A stretch of DNA of 64,000 nucleotides from assembly GCF_039994875.1 (NCBI RefSeq), contig NZ_CP121196.1:4588001-4652000 (forward strand). Direction: 5' to 3'. Below the pieces are notes generated by a model. It made no database searches. It saw nothing but the letters and a program-made list of their open reading frames with translations, and had not been told where the DNA came from. The translations under genes were made by a program, and so were the position numbers. Each line of letters opens with the position of its first letter. Position 1 is the stretch's first letter. Positions 16,652 through 23,745 of the stretch are shown one piece after another. This DNA is from Telmatobacter sp. DSM 110680 (GTDB lineage: Bacteria; Acidobacteriota; Terriglobia; Terriglobales; Acidobacteriaceae).

Positions 16652-18082
16652 TTAAGAGTCATTCCGTACTTCCACGACGGGATTGATATGCCCATCTTCT
16701 CGTGGTGTAGCGGCCACCTGAGGAAGCGTAAATAGGAAGGTTGTCCCCGCTCCCAGCTCGCTGTCTGCCCGGATATGTCCGCCATGCGCCAGGACAATAT
16801 GCTTCACAATTGCTAGTCCTAGCCCGGTGCCTCCCGCTTCGCGCGATCGGGCTTTATCCACGCGGTAGAACCGCTCGAAGATCCTATCAATATGTTCTGA
16901 AGCAATGCCTGGACCAAAGTCCCGCACATAAAACTCAACATCAGCTCCCTGTACGCGCGCTCCCACTTCAATTCGTTTGCCGGATTTGCCGTATTTAACG
17001 GCATTCTCAATCAGGTTTCCGAACACCTGGTTCATGGCGTCGGGATCGACCATCACCAGCGCATCGGGTGCTCCGGATGACTCAAGTTCCACTCCTGAAT
17101 CAACCACCAGGCCGCCGAGCGAATCGATCGCATCGCTTACCATCTCACTGGCGCGCGTAGGCTGCATCGCCAGCTTGTAATCAGGACTCTCGACAGATGC
17201 CAAGGCAAGCAGATCCTCTGTCAGTCTGTTCATCCGGGTTGCATTCTTCAGAATTACTTGAAGAAATTCAATCGTCGTTGCCGGATCTGGATGTGGGTCT
17301 TCGACGAGTGTCTCCACATATCCCTGGATCGATGTCAAAGGCGTGCGGAGTTCGTGACTCACGTTGGCGATAAAGTCGCGCCGTGACCGCTCCGCCGACT
17401 CAATACGCGTGACATCGTGGAGAACAGCAATCACGCCCCCGGTCGGCAGAGGTGCTGCGCTGATCTCGAAAAGACGGCCCGGCGCCAGCGAACTCGATCG
17501 TCCGTAGCGTACCTCGCCCGCCTCTTGCGCGCGTTTGACGCAGTCCAACAATTCCGGGTCGCGCACAGAATGCACCAGGGAACGACCGGCGCGAATCTCA
17601 GTACCGGCAATGCGCTTCATGACGATGTTGGACCACCGGACCTGGCCCTCGGCAGTTACTGCAACCACGGCTTCCTGCATCGAATCCAGCATCGTTGCAA
17701 GCTCGTGACGGCTGCTTTCGATCTCTGCGAAACTCTGCCCGAGCCTTTCGGCTGTCTGATTGAGAGCGGCTTCCATCGCTGTCAGCTCATCGCCACGACC
17801 GTGCTCCAGGCGCGCGCTCAAATCGCCCTGCGCGATGCGCCGCGCAAATGCCACTACGCGTTGCAAACGAGTCGCAATACTGCTGGCCGCCCAAGCAGCG
17901 ATCGGCAACGCTACGAGCAACGCGATCAATCCTGACCAAAGCGTCTCACTCCCCAGCCGGTGCAGTGTCTCTCCCGGCGAGCGCTGCAGCATGTGGCGCA
18001 GGATCAGCTCCATTGCCACTGTTTGAAACAGCAGCAGGAGCACGAACAACGCCATGAGTTTTGTGAAGACTTTGCGCGTCAA
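16652..18082 (-). CDS. phoR: Phosphate regulon sensor histidine kinase PhoR-like
   Basis: A 476-residue inner-membrane kinase. Two membrane helices (about 8-28 and 48-68) with almost no periplasmic loop, a HAMP-like segment (about 70-120), a PAS domain (about 130-225), the HisKA box FIANVSHELRTPLTSIQGY with H243, and the HATPase N, G1 and G2 boxes (NLIENAVKYG; DFGPGIASEHIDRIFERFYR; GGTGLGLAIVKHI). This is the PhoR layout. It phosphorylates the PhoB-like regulator encoded 40 nt upstream and is followed by pstS. The start is TTG at 18082, since an in-frame stop lies four codons before it; an ATG nine codons in is an alternative. Confidence 0.9.
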   Translation of the reverse strand: MTRKVFTKLMALFVLLLLFQTVAMELILRHMLQRSPGETLHRLGSETLWSGLIALLVALPIAAWAASSIATRLQRVVAFARRIAQGDLSARLEHGRGDELTAMEAALNQTAERLGQSFAEIESSRHELATMLDSMQEAVVAVTAEGQVRWSNIVMKRIAGTEIRAGRSLVHSVRDPELLDCVKRAQEAGEVRYGRSSSLAPGRLFEISAAPLPTGGVIAVLHDVTRIESAERSRRDFIANVSHELRTPLTSIQGYVETLVEDPHPDPATTIEFLQVILKNATRMNRLTEDLLALASVESPDYKLAMQPTRASEMVSDAIDSLGGLVVDSGVELESSGAPDALVMVDPDAMNQVFGNLIENAVKYGKSGKRIEVGARVQGADVEFYVRDFGPGIASEHIDRIFERFYRVDKARSREAGGTGLGLAIVKHIVLAHGGHIRADSELGAGTTFLFTLPQVAATPREDGHINPVVEVRNDS

Positions 18083-18122
18083 TTCAGGGCCTGCTCACGC
18101 TGAGGTTCCGGGCATGCGGTTT

Positions 18123-18821
18123 TCACTCCCCTTTGGGAATCTCAAACCGGTAACCAGCTCCCCGCACGGTTTTTAGATACCGTGGATTCTCAGGGTCGAC
18201 CTCGATTTTCTCACGGATGCGACGCACGTATACATCGACCGACCGGGGAGTGACAAAGCGCGCGTCTCCCCAGACCGAGTCCAACAGGTGATCGCGGCTA
18301 TACACGCGTCCTGGATGACGCGCGAGGTAGTCGAGCAGACGGAACTCTGTTGCAGTGGTCGTCGTAAGTTCGCCGCGAACCTTCAACTGCATGGCATTCG
18401 CGTCGATGATTACCTCTTCAAAGCTAATGACGGACGGCGTGGTCGGACGCTCGAAACGCCGCAACACCGCTTTCACGCGCGCTACCAACTCGCGAGTCGC
18501 AAATGGCTTGGTGATGTAGTCGTCGGCACCCAGTTCCAGGCCAAGAACGCGATCGTTCTCGCCGGCGCGCGCGGTAAGAAAAATGATGGGAATGGTCGAA
18601 AGAGCTGCGTGGGATCTGAGCCTGCGGCAAACATCAAGACCGTCTCCGCCGGGAACCATGATGTCGAGTAGGAAAAGTGCTGGAGGCTGACGCTCAGCAT
18701 CCGGAATCACATTGCTGGGGGTGTGGTAAATCCTGGGTGTAAAGCCTGCGGCCTCAAGATGATGCTGTACGAGCCGCGCAATGTCGGTGTCGTCTTCCAG
18801 TACAAATACGGTTTGGCTCAA
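18123..18821 (-). CDS. phoB: PhoB-like response regulator (OmpR family)
   Basis: A 232-residue regulator. The receiver domain has the acidic pair in VLEDDTD, the phospho-acceptor D53 in LFLLDIMVPGGDG, the switch residue in IIFLTARA and the conserved lysine in DYITKPFATRELVARV. The C-terminal winged helix carries LTTTTATEFRLLDYLARHPGRVYSRDHLLDSVWGD and the wing SVDVYVRRIREKIE. It is first in phoB-phoR-pstS. The 215-bp region upstream is AT-rich near 18910-18970 and must hold the promoter, but I could not find a convincing pair of pho-box repeats. Confidence 0.92.
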   Translation of the reverse strand: MSQTVFVLEDDTDIARLVQHHLEAAGFTPRIYHTPSNVIPDAERQPPALFLLDIMVPGGDGLDVCRRLRSHAALSTIPIIFLTARAGENDRVLGLELGADDYITKPFATRELVARVKAVLRRFERPTTPSVISFEEVIIDANAMQLKVRGELTTTTATEFRLLDYLARHPGRVYSRDHLLDSVWGDARFVTPRSVDVYVRRIREKIEVDPENPRYLKTVRGAGYRFEIPKGE

Positions 18822-19036
18822 CCGGGATGCCTTTCGCCGGCGGCCGTTAAGTTTCCCGGGCCCCTTGCAACATGTCCGCGTCGCGCGGGCCGAGAATGCG
18901 GAGGCCGCTCCGGAATTGTTTACAGATTAATTCAGCGAGGCAAACAAATTGCAAACGTTTGATGAATTTGGCGAATTACGACAAAGTTCTGAATGTCCGG
19001 CGACGCTGGGCGCGGAGTTGCAATGTGAATGCCAGG

Positions 19037-20284
19037 TTAATTTGAAGACCGGACAGCTCTGTAGATAAGGTACTTATCGCCGACCTTCTTATGAAAGAAC
19101 AACTCGCTTCCGTCCAGCGAGAGGCTGGGCGCCTCCACAAAGCCCTTCAACGTGCCAAGCACTTGTGGCTCGCCGAACGGATCGCTCAGCGACGATCTTC
19201 TTGCGACCACGATCCTGACCTTTGCACCGATCCCTGTCGCTCCTGGTTCGGACTGGCTGGCACGTGTGAAGTACAGCTCAAGCCCATTGGCTGAAATCGC
19301 CGGCGCATACGCTAGCGGGCCGGTGTTGATGTTCTTCATGATCTCCGCGCTGTCAGGCACAACGGCAAACGCTCCACCATCGATTCGCGCCACCATAAGC
19401 TCTGACTTCTTGGGAGCAGAGGCGCCGGGAACGATCACGGCTCGCGAGATGTAAAGTGTCTGACCGTCCGGACTGATGCTAGCATCCATATTCACGTTGA
19501 GCGGCAAAGTGGGACTGATGTTGCCCGCCACTGGATGAACATCTCTCACTTCCCGGCCGTCAAAATGCCCGGCGTATATCGAGTTCATTGTGCGGTCATA
19601 TTCGCGCAACGTCGTGAAGTAGAAGTTTCCTGCCGCATCCATACTCGGCACAGCGTCGAGCGATGGCGAATTAACTCCGGGAATTTCTCCGAGATATTGA
19701 AAGTGGTTTGTGCCTGTCCGGCGTGCAAAATGCAAGTTGGTGTTTACGTTCGGATCGTTCTCGTTGTTGAAGAAGAGAAACTGCCCGTCCGGCGAGATGA
19801 ACGGTTCCATGGCGCTGCCGTCGTAACCAGCGATCACTACCAGTTGCGGATCGACATACAATCGGCATTCCTTTTCCTGGCTTTGAAAAACAGGCAGCGA
19901 CGAGACATCCGCGCCGTGAGGCTTCGAACGGTCTTGAGCCAATAGGTTCAACGCCCGATCGAGAAGACCTTCGGCCCTGCGCGCGTCTCCGGAATCGAGT
20001 GCCGGCCTGACCTGGGCGAGCATTGCGAGAATCGCAGAAACGTCGCCACCGTGCATCGCCACGTCTTTAACTTCCGCTTCGGCTTGGGCGGCTTTGCGCT
20101 GGATTCGATCGCTCGTCCGCTGAGAAGCAATCAGAAAAATACCCGCGCCAAGAGAGCCAGCAACGGTCAGCGACACGAGGATTACCTTGAAGGCGCGCAT
20201 GTTCAGCGGTTCCATTCCCGCCATTATCAGCCACACGGGATCAAAGATTCCCTTCGACTTCGACAATCGCGCTTGACTGCTCAT
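19037..20284 (-). CDS. Membrane-anchored PD40/WD40-like beta-propeller protein
   Basis: A 415-residue protein with one membrane helix (about 33-54: VILVSLTVAGSLGAGIFLIAS), a helical stretch (about 60-115) and a C-terminal propeller built of PD40-type repeats: MEPFISPDGQFLFFNNEND, MDASISPDGQTLYISRAV, YAPAISANGLELYFTRAS, EAPSLSLDGSELFFHKKV. Such TolB-like propellers bind peptides or glycans at the cell surface; no enzyme motif is visible. The ATG at 20284 has GAGG five nt ahead. Function unknown. Confidence 0.7.
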   Translation of the reverse strand: MSSQARLSKSKGIFDPVWLIMAGMEPLNMRAFKVILVSLTVAGSLGAGIFLIASQRTSDRIQRKAAQAEAEVKDVAMHGGDVSAILAMLAQVRPALDSGDARRAEGLLDRALNLLAQDRSKPHGADVSSLPVFQSQEKECRLYVDPQLVVIAGYDGSAMEPFISPDGQFLFFNNENDPNVNTNLHFARRTGTNHFQYLGEIPGVNSPSLDAVPSMDAAGNFYFTTLREYDRTMNSIYAGHFDGREVRDVHPVAGNISPTLPLNVNMDASISPDGQTLYISRAVIVPGASAPKKSELMVARIDGGAFAVVPDSAEIMKNINTGPLAYAPAISANGLELYFTRASQSEPGATGIGAKVRIVVARRSSLSDPFGEPQVLGTLKGFVEAPSLSLDGSELFFHKKVGDKYLIYRAVRSSN

Positions 20285-20361
20285 ACTGGCCTCTGCCAAA
20301 CTCGCACCTCATAAAGCACCGATACTTTCAAACTCACCCAGTCCTCCCTCACCCGGTGCTG

Positions 20362-20382
20362 CTCCTCATTTTTTTTGAGGAG
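20362..20382. repeat. Short inverted repeat CTCCTCA-T7-TGAGGAG
   Basis: Seven-bp perfect arms surround a loop of seven T residues in the gap between the PD40 gene and aqpZ, about 60 nt before the aqpZ start. It could be a leader hairpin of the aqpZ transcript. The right arm resembles a ribosome site, but the real one (AGGAGG) is further downstream. Confidence 0.4.
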
Positions 20383-20443
20383 TCAACGAAAGAACCCTGA
20401 TGGCTGCGCAAGTTCCCCAGCCACCAATAACCAGGAGGAACCT

Positions 20444-21169
20444 ATGAAAAAATATGTTGCTGAATTGGTTGGCACGTTCATCCTTGTGTTCTTCGGCTGC
20501 GGCACTGCCGTAGTCGCGGGCGACAAGGTGGGCATCGTCGGCATAGCTTTTGCCTTTGGATTCGCACTAATCGGCGCAGCTTACGGCATCGGCCCCATCT
20601 CGGGCTGCCACATTAATCCTGCCGTCAGTCTCGGTGTCTGGTCAGCGGGACGCATGAAGACAGGCGATATGATCGGCTATTGGATCGGGCAGTTCTGCGG
20701 AGCGATTCTCGGCGCCGGCGTTTTGTCGCTGATCATCCGCGGTGTCGGTGGTGGCTATGACATCAGCACCAACGGCCTGGGTCAGAACGGCTGGGGGGCG
20801 GGCTATCAAGGCGGCTATAACATCACTTCGGCCATCGTCTTCGAATTTGTGGCCACTCTGATCTTCGTTGTGGTGATCTTGGGCTCAACTCAAAAAGCAG
20901 CGCCTGGAGGATTTGCCGGACTCGCCATCGGCATTACCCTTGTTGCGATCCATATATGCGGCATCCATGTCACCGGCGTAAGCGTCAATCCCGCACGTAG
21001 CTTCGGACCTGCGCTACTGGTCGGTGGAAAGGCAATATCCCAGGTGTGGCTGTTCCTTGTGGTGCCCAGCGTGGCAGGCGTAGTTGGCGGACTGCTCTTC
21101 CGGCTTGGAGCGCTCGAAGCCAGCCAGCAGGCGGAGACTAAAGAAAAGCGGGAAGTCGTCAGCGCATAA
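20444..21169 (+). CDS. aqpZ: Aquaporin Z-type water channel
   Basis: A 241-residue inner-membrane protein with six hydrophobic segments. It has both NPA boxes, SGCHINPAVSLG and HVTGVSVNPARSFG, and begins MKKYVAELVGTFILVFFGCGTAV, almost the textbook AqpZ N-terminus. The short loops and aromatic/arginine filter pattern fit a water rather than glycerol channel. AGGAGG seven nt before the ATG at 20444 fixes the start; the frame is open 23 codons further upstream. It converges on the TROVE gene, with a shared hairpin at the junction. Confidence 0.94.
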   Translation: MKKYVAELVGTFILVFFGCGTAVVAGDKVGIVGIAFAFGFALIGAAYGIGPISGCHINPAVSLGVWSAGRMKTGDMIGYWIGQFCGAILGAGVLSLIIRGVGGGYDISTNGLGQNGWGAGYQGGYNITSAIVFEFVATLIFVVVILGSTQKAAPGGFAGLAIGITLVAIHICGIHVTGVSVNPARSFGPALLVGGKAISQVWLFLVVPSVAGVVGGLLFRLGALEASQQAETKEKREVVSA

Positions 21170-21182
21170 GCGACTCCCCGCT
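21140..21182 (-). terminator. Hairpin terminator between aqpZ and the TROVE gene
   Basis: An inverted repeat (AGCGGG + AGTCG, 21147-21158, with CGACT + CCCGCT, 21171-21182, one mismatch) spans the aqpZ stop codon. Read on the minus strand it is followed by TTTCTTTAG and starts 12 nt after the TROVE stop. It therefore looks like the end of the Y RNA/Ro60 transcript. Confidence 0.65.
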
Positions 21183-21194
21183 CTTGTTGAAGAT

Positions 21195-22544
21195 TTACAC
21201 TCGCGGAACATCCGTTGACTCGAGCTCGGCAATGAACTCAACCACGGCCTCGCTCCAGCCATCGACATGCATCCATGCTCCGTAACCCACGCCGTTGCGG
21301 TTGGAGGCTACGTTGATTACGTAGCCACGACCGCGAGGCGCTGGCACCTGATCGTGCGACTGCTCGTCGGTGATCACCACCATACGGTCGTATCCCTTCC
21401 GCACGTCCGCCTCGACCTGCGCAATCGCCTTACCCAGGTAAGTCCCGCCGTGCGGCTGGCTCTGGTCCAGCGCGTCGCGCAACGCCATTCCGCGACGCGC
21501 TGGAACCAGCTTCGCCTCGTTCGAGAAGGTGTAGACCGTTACCTTCTCCCCGATTTCGCGAAGCAGGATCGCGACTCCATAAGCCGCATCAGTGCGGCGC
21601 ATCTCGGAGCGATGCGAGATCGGCGCCTCCATCGATCCGGAGACGTCAACCAGCAACACGGTGTGACCCGGCAAAGTGCGAGCACGTCCGTCAAGCGCAC
21701 GAAACATCGCAGCCTCAAGCGGCTGCTCCCACTGCGGAGCAACCCGCGCCGCAGCGAGAAAACGAAACGGCAAGACGCGGTCCGTCTTCATCGCCGCGAG
21801 CGCCCCGAGCACCAGTTGCTCGCTAACGTCAGCGTTCTGCATGTTGCGCAGGTTGCGCAGCAACGCCAAGGCGCCAAGCTTACGCTCAGAGAGCAGACGC
21901 TCCCACACTTCGCGCTTGCCATCGCCATCACGTCCGGTTGCCGACAACGCAACCTCCCACGTGTCCGGCGTAGCCAGCTGGTTCTCTGCCAGGCGCTTCC
22001 ACAAAGTAGCCTGCGACTCATCCAACGGACGCGCGTGCGAGAGAAACAATACGTCGCGCAGACGCACCACGCCCGCTCGATCGTACTTGGCCAATGCGTA
22101 CTCATCGAACTTGCAGAAGGCAGCAGCCAAGCCCTTCTTAACCTGCGCCGACAGCGGCTGACGCCCTTCCGCCCAGTAGATCGTGACGAACTCAGAGAGT
22201 TCGTCGGCACGCTGGATCACTCGCGACAAGGTCTCCGCCACTAGGCCGCGATGCGTCGCGAGGCGCGCCATTTCGCGCACCAGCAACAGCGGCGCATGAC
22301 GCAGCTTCATACGCTCTCGCGCCTCGATGGCCAGCTCAGCCACTTTCTCCGCGGCTACCTGCGGCACTAGCTCGCGAATGCGCCCAGCAATCTGCACGCC
22401 ATCCTCGTAAAACTCTCCCTCCCACAACATGCAGGAAAGAATCGAGCGACGCAAAGCCTGCTCTGGCGTAACCGCCACAGCGGGTGCTCCTTCGTGCGTG
22501 CGCAAACGCGGACGCAAGTAACGCTTTGTAATGTTCAGGCGCAT
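21195..22544 (-). CDS. rsr: TROVE domain protein, bacterial Ro60 orthologue (Rsr)
   Basis: A 449-residue protein. Residues about 15-290 are the helical TROVE ring domain (TPEQALRRSILSCMLWEGEFYEDG, LLLVREMARLATHRGL, FVTIYWAEGRQPLSAQVKKGLAAAFCKFDEYALAKY). Residues about 293-449 are a von Willebrand A-like domain with an intact metal site starting at D300 (LLVDVSGSM, then TYLGKAI and VVITDEQSHD). Ro60 rings bind misfolded RNA and Y RNAs; in Deinococcus the Y RNA tethers Ro60 to PNPase. AAGGAGG lies six nt before the ATG at 22544; 59 upstream open codons run through a Y RNA gene and are not coding. Five candidate Y RNAs precede it. Confidence 0.93.
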   Translation of the reverse strand: MRLNITKRYLRPRLRTHEGAPAVAVTPEQALRRSILSCMLWEGEFYEDGVQIAGRIRELVPQVAAEKVAELAIEARERMKLRHAPLLLVREMARLATHRGLVAETLSRVIQRADELSEFVTIYWAEGRQPLSAQVKKGLAAAFCKFDEYALAKYDRAGVVRLRDVLFLSHARPLDESQATLWKRLAENQLATPDTWEVALSATGRDGDGKREVWERLLSERKLGALALLRNLRNMQNADVSEQLVLGALAAMKTDRVLPFRFLAAARVAPQWEQPLEAAMFRALDGRARTLPGHTVLLVDVSGSMEAPISHRSEMRRTDAAYGVAILLREIGEKVTVYTFSNEAKLVPARRGMALRDALDQSQPHGGTYLGKAIAQVEADVRKGYDRMVVITDEQSHDQVPAPRGRGYVINVASNRNGVGYGAWMHVDGWSEAVVEFIAELESTDVPRV

Positions 22545-22581
22545 GGTGCGCCTCCTTTCAATGCGAACAAAGAATAAACCT

Positions 22582-22709
22582 CTGCCGGGGAAAAATCGGG
22601 TGCGGTCTTTACACCAGGCTCTCGCCCGGCGGCAGGAATCGAACCTGCGACTCCGCTCTCTCGAGCGGTCTTCTACCACTGAAGTATCCGTACCCTGCGC
22701 CACCGGCAG
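22582..22709 (-). ncRNA. Candidate Y RNA 1 with tRNA-like D, anticodon-like and T arms
   Basis: A 128-nt RNA gene 38 nt before the TROVE start. The ends pair as CTGCCGG/CCGGCAG; then the 5' side TGGCGCAGG faces the 3' side TTTTTCC, as in the other four copies, and a second stem (GGGTACGG with CCGCACCC) follows. Inside are a D-arm mimic CTTC-AGTGGTA-GAAG (22670-22684), a CCGCTC-GAGA-GAGCGG hairpin, a perfect T arm GCAGG-TTCGATT-CCTGC (22632-22648) and a closed acceptor-like stem GCCGGGC-GAGA-GCCTGGT (22613-22630). Here the D arm lies on the 5' side, in normal tRNA order, unlike copies 2 and 3. Confidence 0.8.
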
Positions 22710-22724
22710 TTCACTTCTCACGTA

Positions 22725-23057
22725 TCAAATAGCTCGCGCTGCTTCATCCTCATCGTCGTCATCTTGCGCGGGTTGAATCGTTGTTACTGCATAGAAACCG
22801 CGCGTCTTTGCTGAAACTCTCACAGGATCGACGGAAATCGCCAGCTTCTCCATCTCGTCCCAGGTTGGCTTGCGCTTGTCGCTGAACTCGCTGCAATCGA
22901 ACACAGTGAATGGAACCGCGATATTCGGGCTGGTGTTCATGCAGATCACCAGGAGATCCGACTCGCGGTATCCCGCGACCACTTGCCCCCAATTGCAGCT
23001 TTTGCAAAGGTGCACACTGCCCACCGGAGTTCCGTTTTTTACATTCAACTTGCCCAT
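22725..23057 (-). CDS. Unrecognised CxxC protein encoded among the Y RNA genes
   Basis: A 110-residue protein (MGKLNVKNGTPVGSVHLC...) lying between Y RNA copies 1 and 2 on the same strand. It has a CKSC pair near residue 18-21 within HLCKSCNWGQVVAGYRESDLLVICMN, two more cysteines, a helix-like KPTWDEMEKLAI stretch and a very acidic tail (QDDDDEDEAARAI). The cysteines suggest a small zinc-binding fold. No family recognised. The start ATG lacks a clear ribosome site; a GTG nine codons upstream is possible. Its place inside the Ro60/Y RNA cluster suggests a role in that RNA-quality system, which is inference only. Confidence 0.7.
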   Translation of the reverse strand: MGKLNVKNGTPVGSVHLCKSCNWGQVVAGYRESDLLVICMNTSPNIAVPFTVFDCSEFSDKRKPTWDEMEKLAISVDPVRVSAKTRGFYAVTTIQPAQDDDDEDEAARAI

Positions 23058-23095
23058 GACAATTTCGTTTCTATCCGGACGCACCGGAGGTTAGT

Positions 23096-23215
23096 TAGCC
23101 GGGGAACAATCAACAACGGAATTGCTCTGCCACTGAGCTACATGGGCGTAAAAAGCCCACGGCAGGATTTGAACCCGCGACCCATTGATGGAACCGTTGC
23201 CTACACCACCGGCCA
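23096..23215 (-). ncRNA. Candidate Y RNA 2 with permuted tRNA-like domain
   Basis: A 120-nt RNA closed by TGGCCGG/CCGGCTA. The 5' side TGGTGTAGG faces the 3' side TTGTTCC, and an inner CAACGG/CCGTTG stem follows. Beyond it lies a circularly permuted tRNA: T arm GCGGG-TTCAAAT-CCTGC (23162-23178), acceptor strand CGTGGGC (23155-23161), a TTTTTAC loop, the matching acceptor strand GCCCATG (23141-23147, one G-U), TA, and D arm GCTC-AGTGGCA-GAGC (23124-23138). The long Y stem takes the place of the anticodon arm, as described for bacterial YrlA RNAs. No split-tRNA partner or anticodon is present. Confidence 0.88.
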
Positions 23216-23261
23216 GGTGGATGTTATGGCGCAGCCTGAAAGAATGCGCCAGAGTTACAGT

Positions 23262-23397
23262 TAACCGGGGAACAAGCGGTTGCGGCACATGAGGTGCTCT
23301 ATCCAACTGAGCTACCGGAAATTACTTCCCGGGCGGGACTCGAACCCGCGACCACCCGCTTCACAGGCGAAGTATCCGCGACCTACACCACCGGTTA
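23262..23397 (-). ncRNA. Candidate Y RNA 3 with permuted tRNA-like domain
   Basis: A 136-nt RNA closed by TAACCGG/CCGGTTA, with 5' TGGTGTAGG opposite 3' TTGTTCC. Inside are a short hairpin CTTC-GCCTGT-GAAG, a perfect T arm GCGGG-TTCGAGT-CCCGC (23333-23349), a closed acceptor stem CCGGGAA-GTAA-TTTCCGG (23315-23332) and a canonical D arm GCTC-AGTTGGATA-GAGC (23296-23312). All tertiary-contact features of a tRNA elbow are present (TTCGA in the T loop, GG in the D loop). Gene finders may misreport this as a tRNA or tRNA pseudogene. Confidence 0.9.
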
Positions 23398-23424
23398 TCT
23401 CATTCGCTTCTTACTTCAAACATC

Positions 23425-23591
23425 ACGCCGGGGAACCCGCGAAAAGAGTACGGACTCGGCGCCTCTTGCTCACGGAACCTTGTGCATCGGGACTACGCCC
23501 CCGCTCCACGAACTGAGCACTACCGGCAGGCTCTCTAACCTGCACGTCCTTCTTTGGTAGAGAAGTAACTCTTCTCTTTCACCACCGGCGC
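23425..23591 (-). ncRNA. Candidate Y RNA 4, long form with degenerate tRNA-like arms
   Basis: A 167-nt RNA closed by GCGCCGG/CCGGCGT (one G-U), with 5' TGGTGAAAG and 3' GGTTCC, as in the other copies. It contains a strong local hairpin AGAGAAG-AGTTA-CTTCTCT (23559-23577), a T-arm-like GCAGG-N8-CCTGC (23526-23543) whose loop lacks TTCGA, and a D-arm-like GCTC-AGTTCGTG-GAGC (23503-23518). Only seven nt separate the two arms, so there is no acceptor stem. The 3' half (about 23440-23500) has further possible pairings that I could not resolve. Confidence 0.72.
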
Positions 23592-23673
23592 TTCTTACCC
23601 GCAATAAGTCAACCTTCGAGCACACCTATCCTGAGTGCGCACAACTAACCATTGCGGCGACAAAACAAACTTT

Positions 23674-23745
23674 GCCCGAGGGAACAACCAAAGACAGATT
23701 TGTTTTCGGTGTCGACGAAGTATCTGTCTTCTTCGCCACTCGGGC
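23674..23745 (-). ncRNA. Candidate Y RNA 5, short simple stem form
   Basis: A 72-nt RNA closed by GCCCGAG/CTCGGGC. The 5' side TGGCGAAG faces the 3' side TTGTTCC, then a perfect 9-bp stem AAGACAGAT/ATCTGTCTT carries an apical loop with a small TTCG-N7-CGAA hairpin. There is no tRNA-like domain. The motif GATACTTC at the loop is shared with copies 1 and 3, showing common origin. This is the minimal Y RNA layout and the most distal from the TROVE gene. Confidence 0.75.

Noticed and set aside
18842..19020. Pho box upstream of phoB
   Set aside because: An AT-rich segment with TTGTTT...AAACAA arms is present, but I could not match two CTGTCAT-like repeats at the required spacing.
20362..20382. 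Rho-independent terminator
   Set aside because: The T-run is the loop of the hairpin rather than downstream of it, so it is listed only as an inverted repeat.
22582..23397. Ordinary tRNA genes or tRNA pseudogenes suggested by GCTCAGTTGG and GGTTCGAGTCC motifs
   Set aside because: No anticodon loop or CCA end; the arms are permuted or rearranged and enclosed in conserved Y-type end stems next to a TROVE gene.
23101..23560. Plus-strand frames of 70-90 codons across the Y RNA cluster
   Set aside because: They translate structured RNA sequence on the wrong strand, have no protein character and no ribosome sites.
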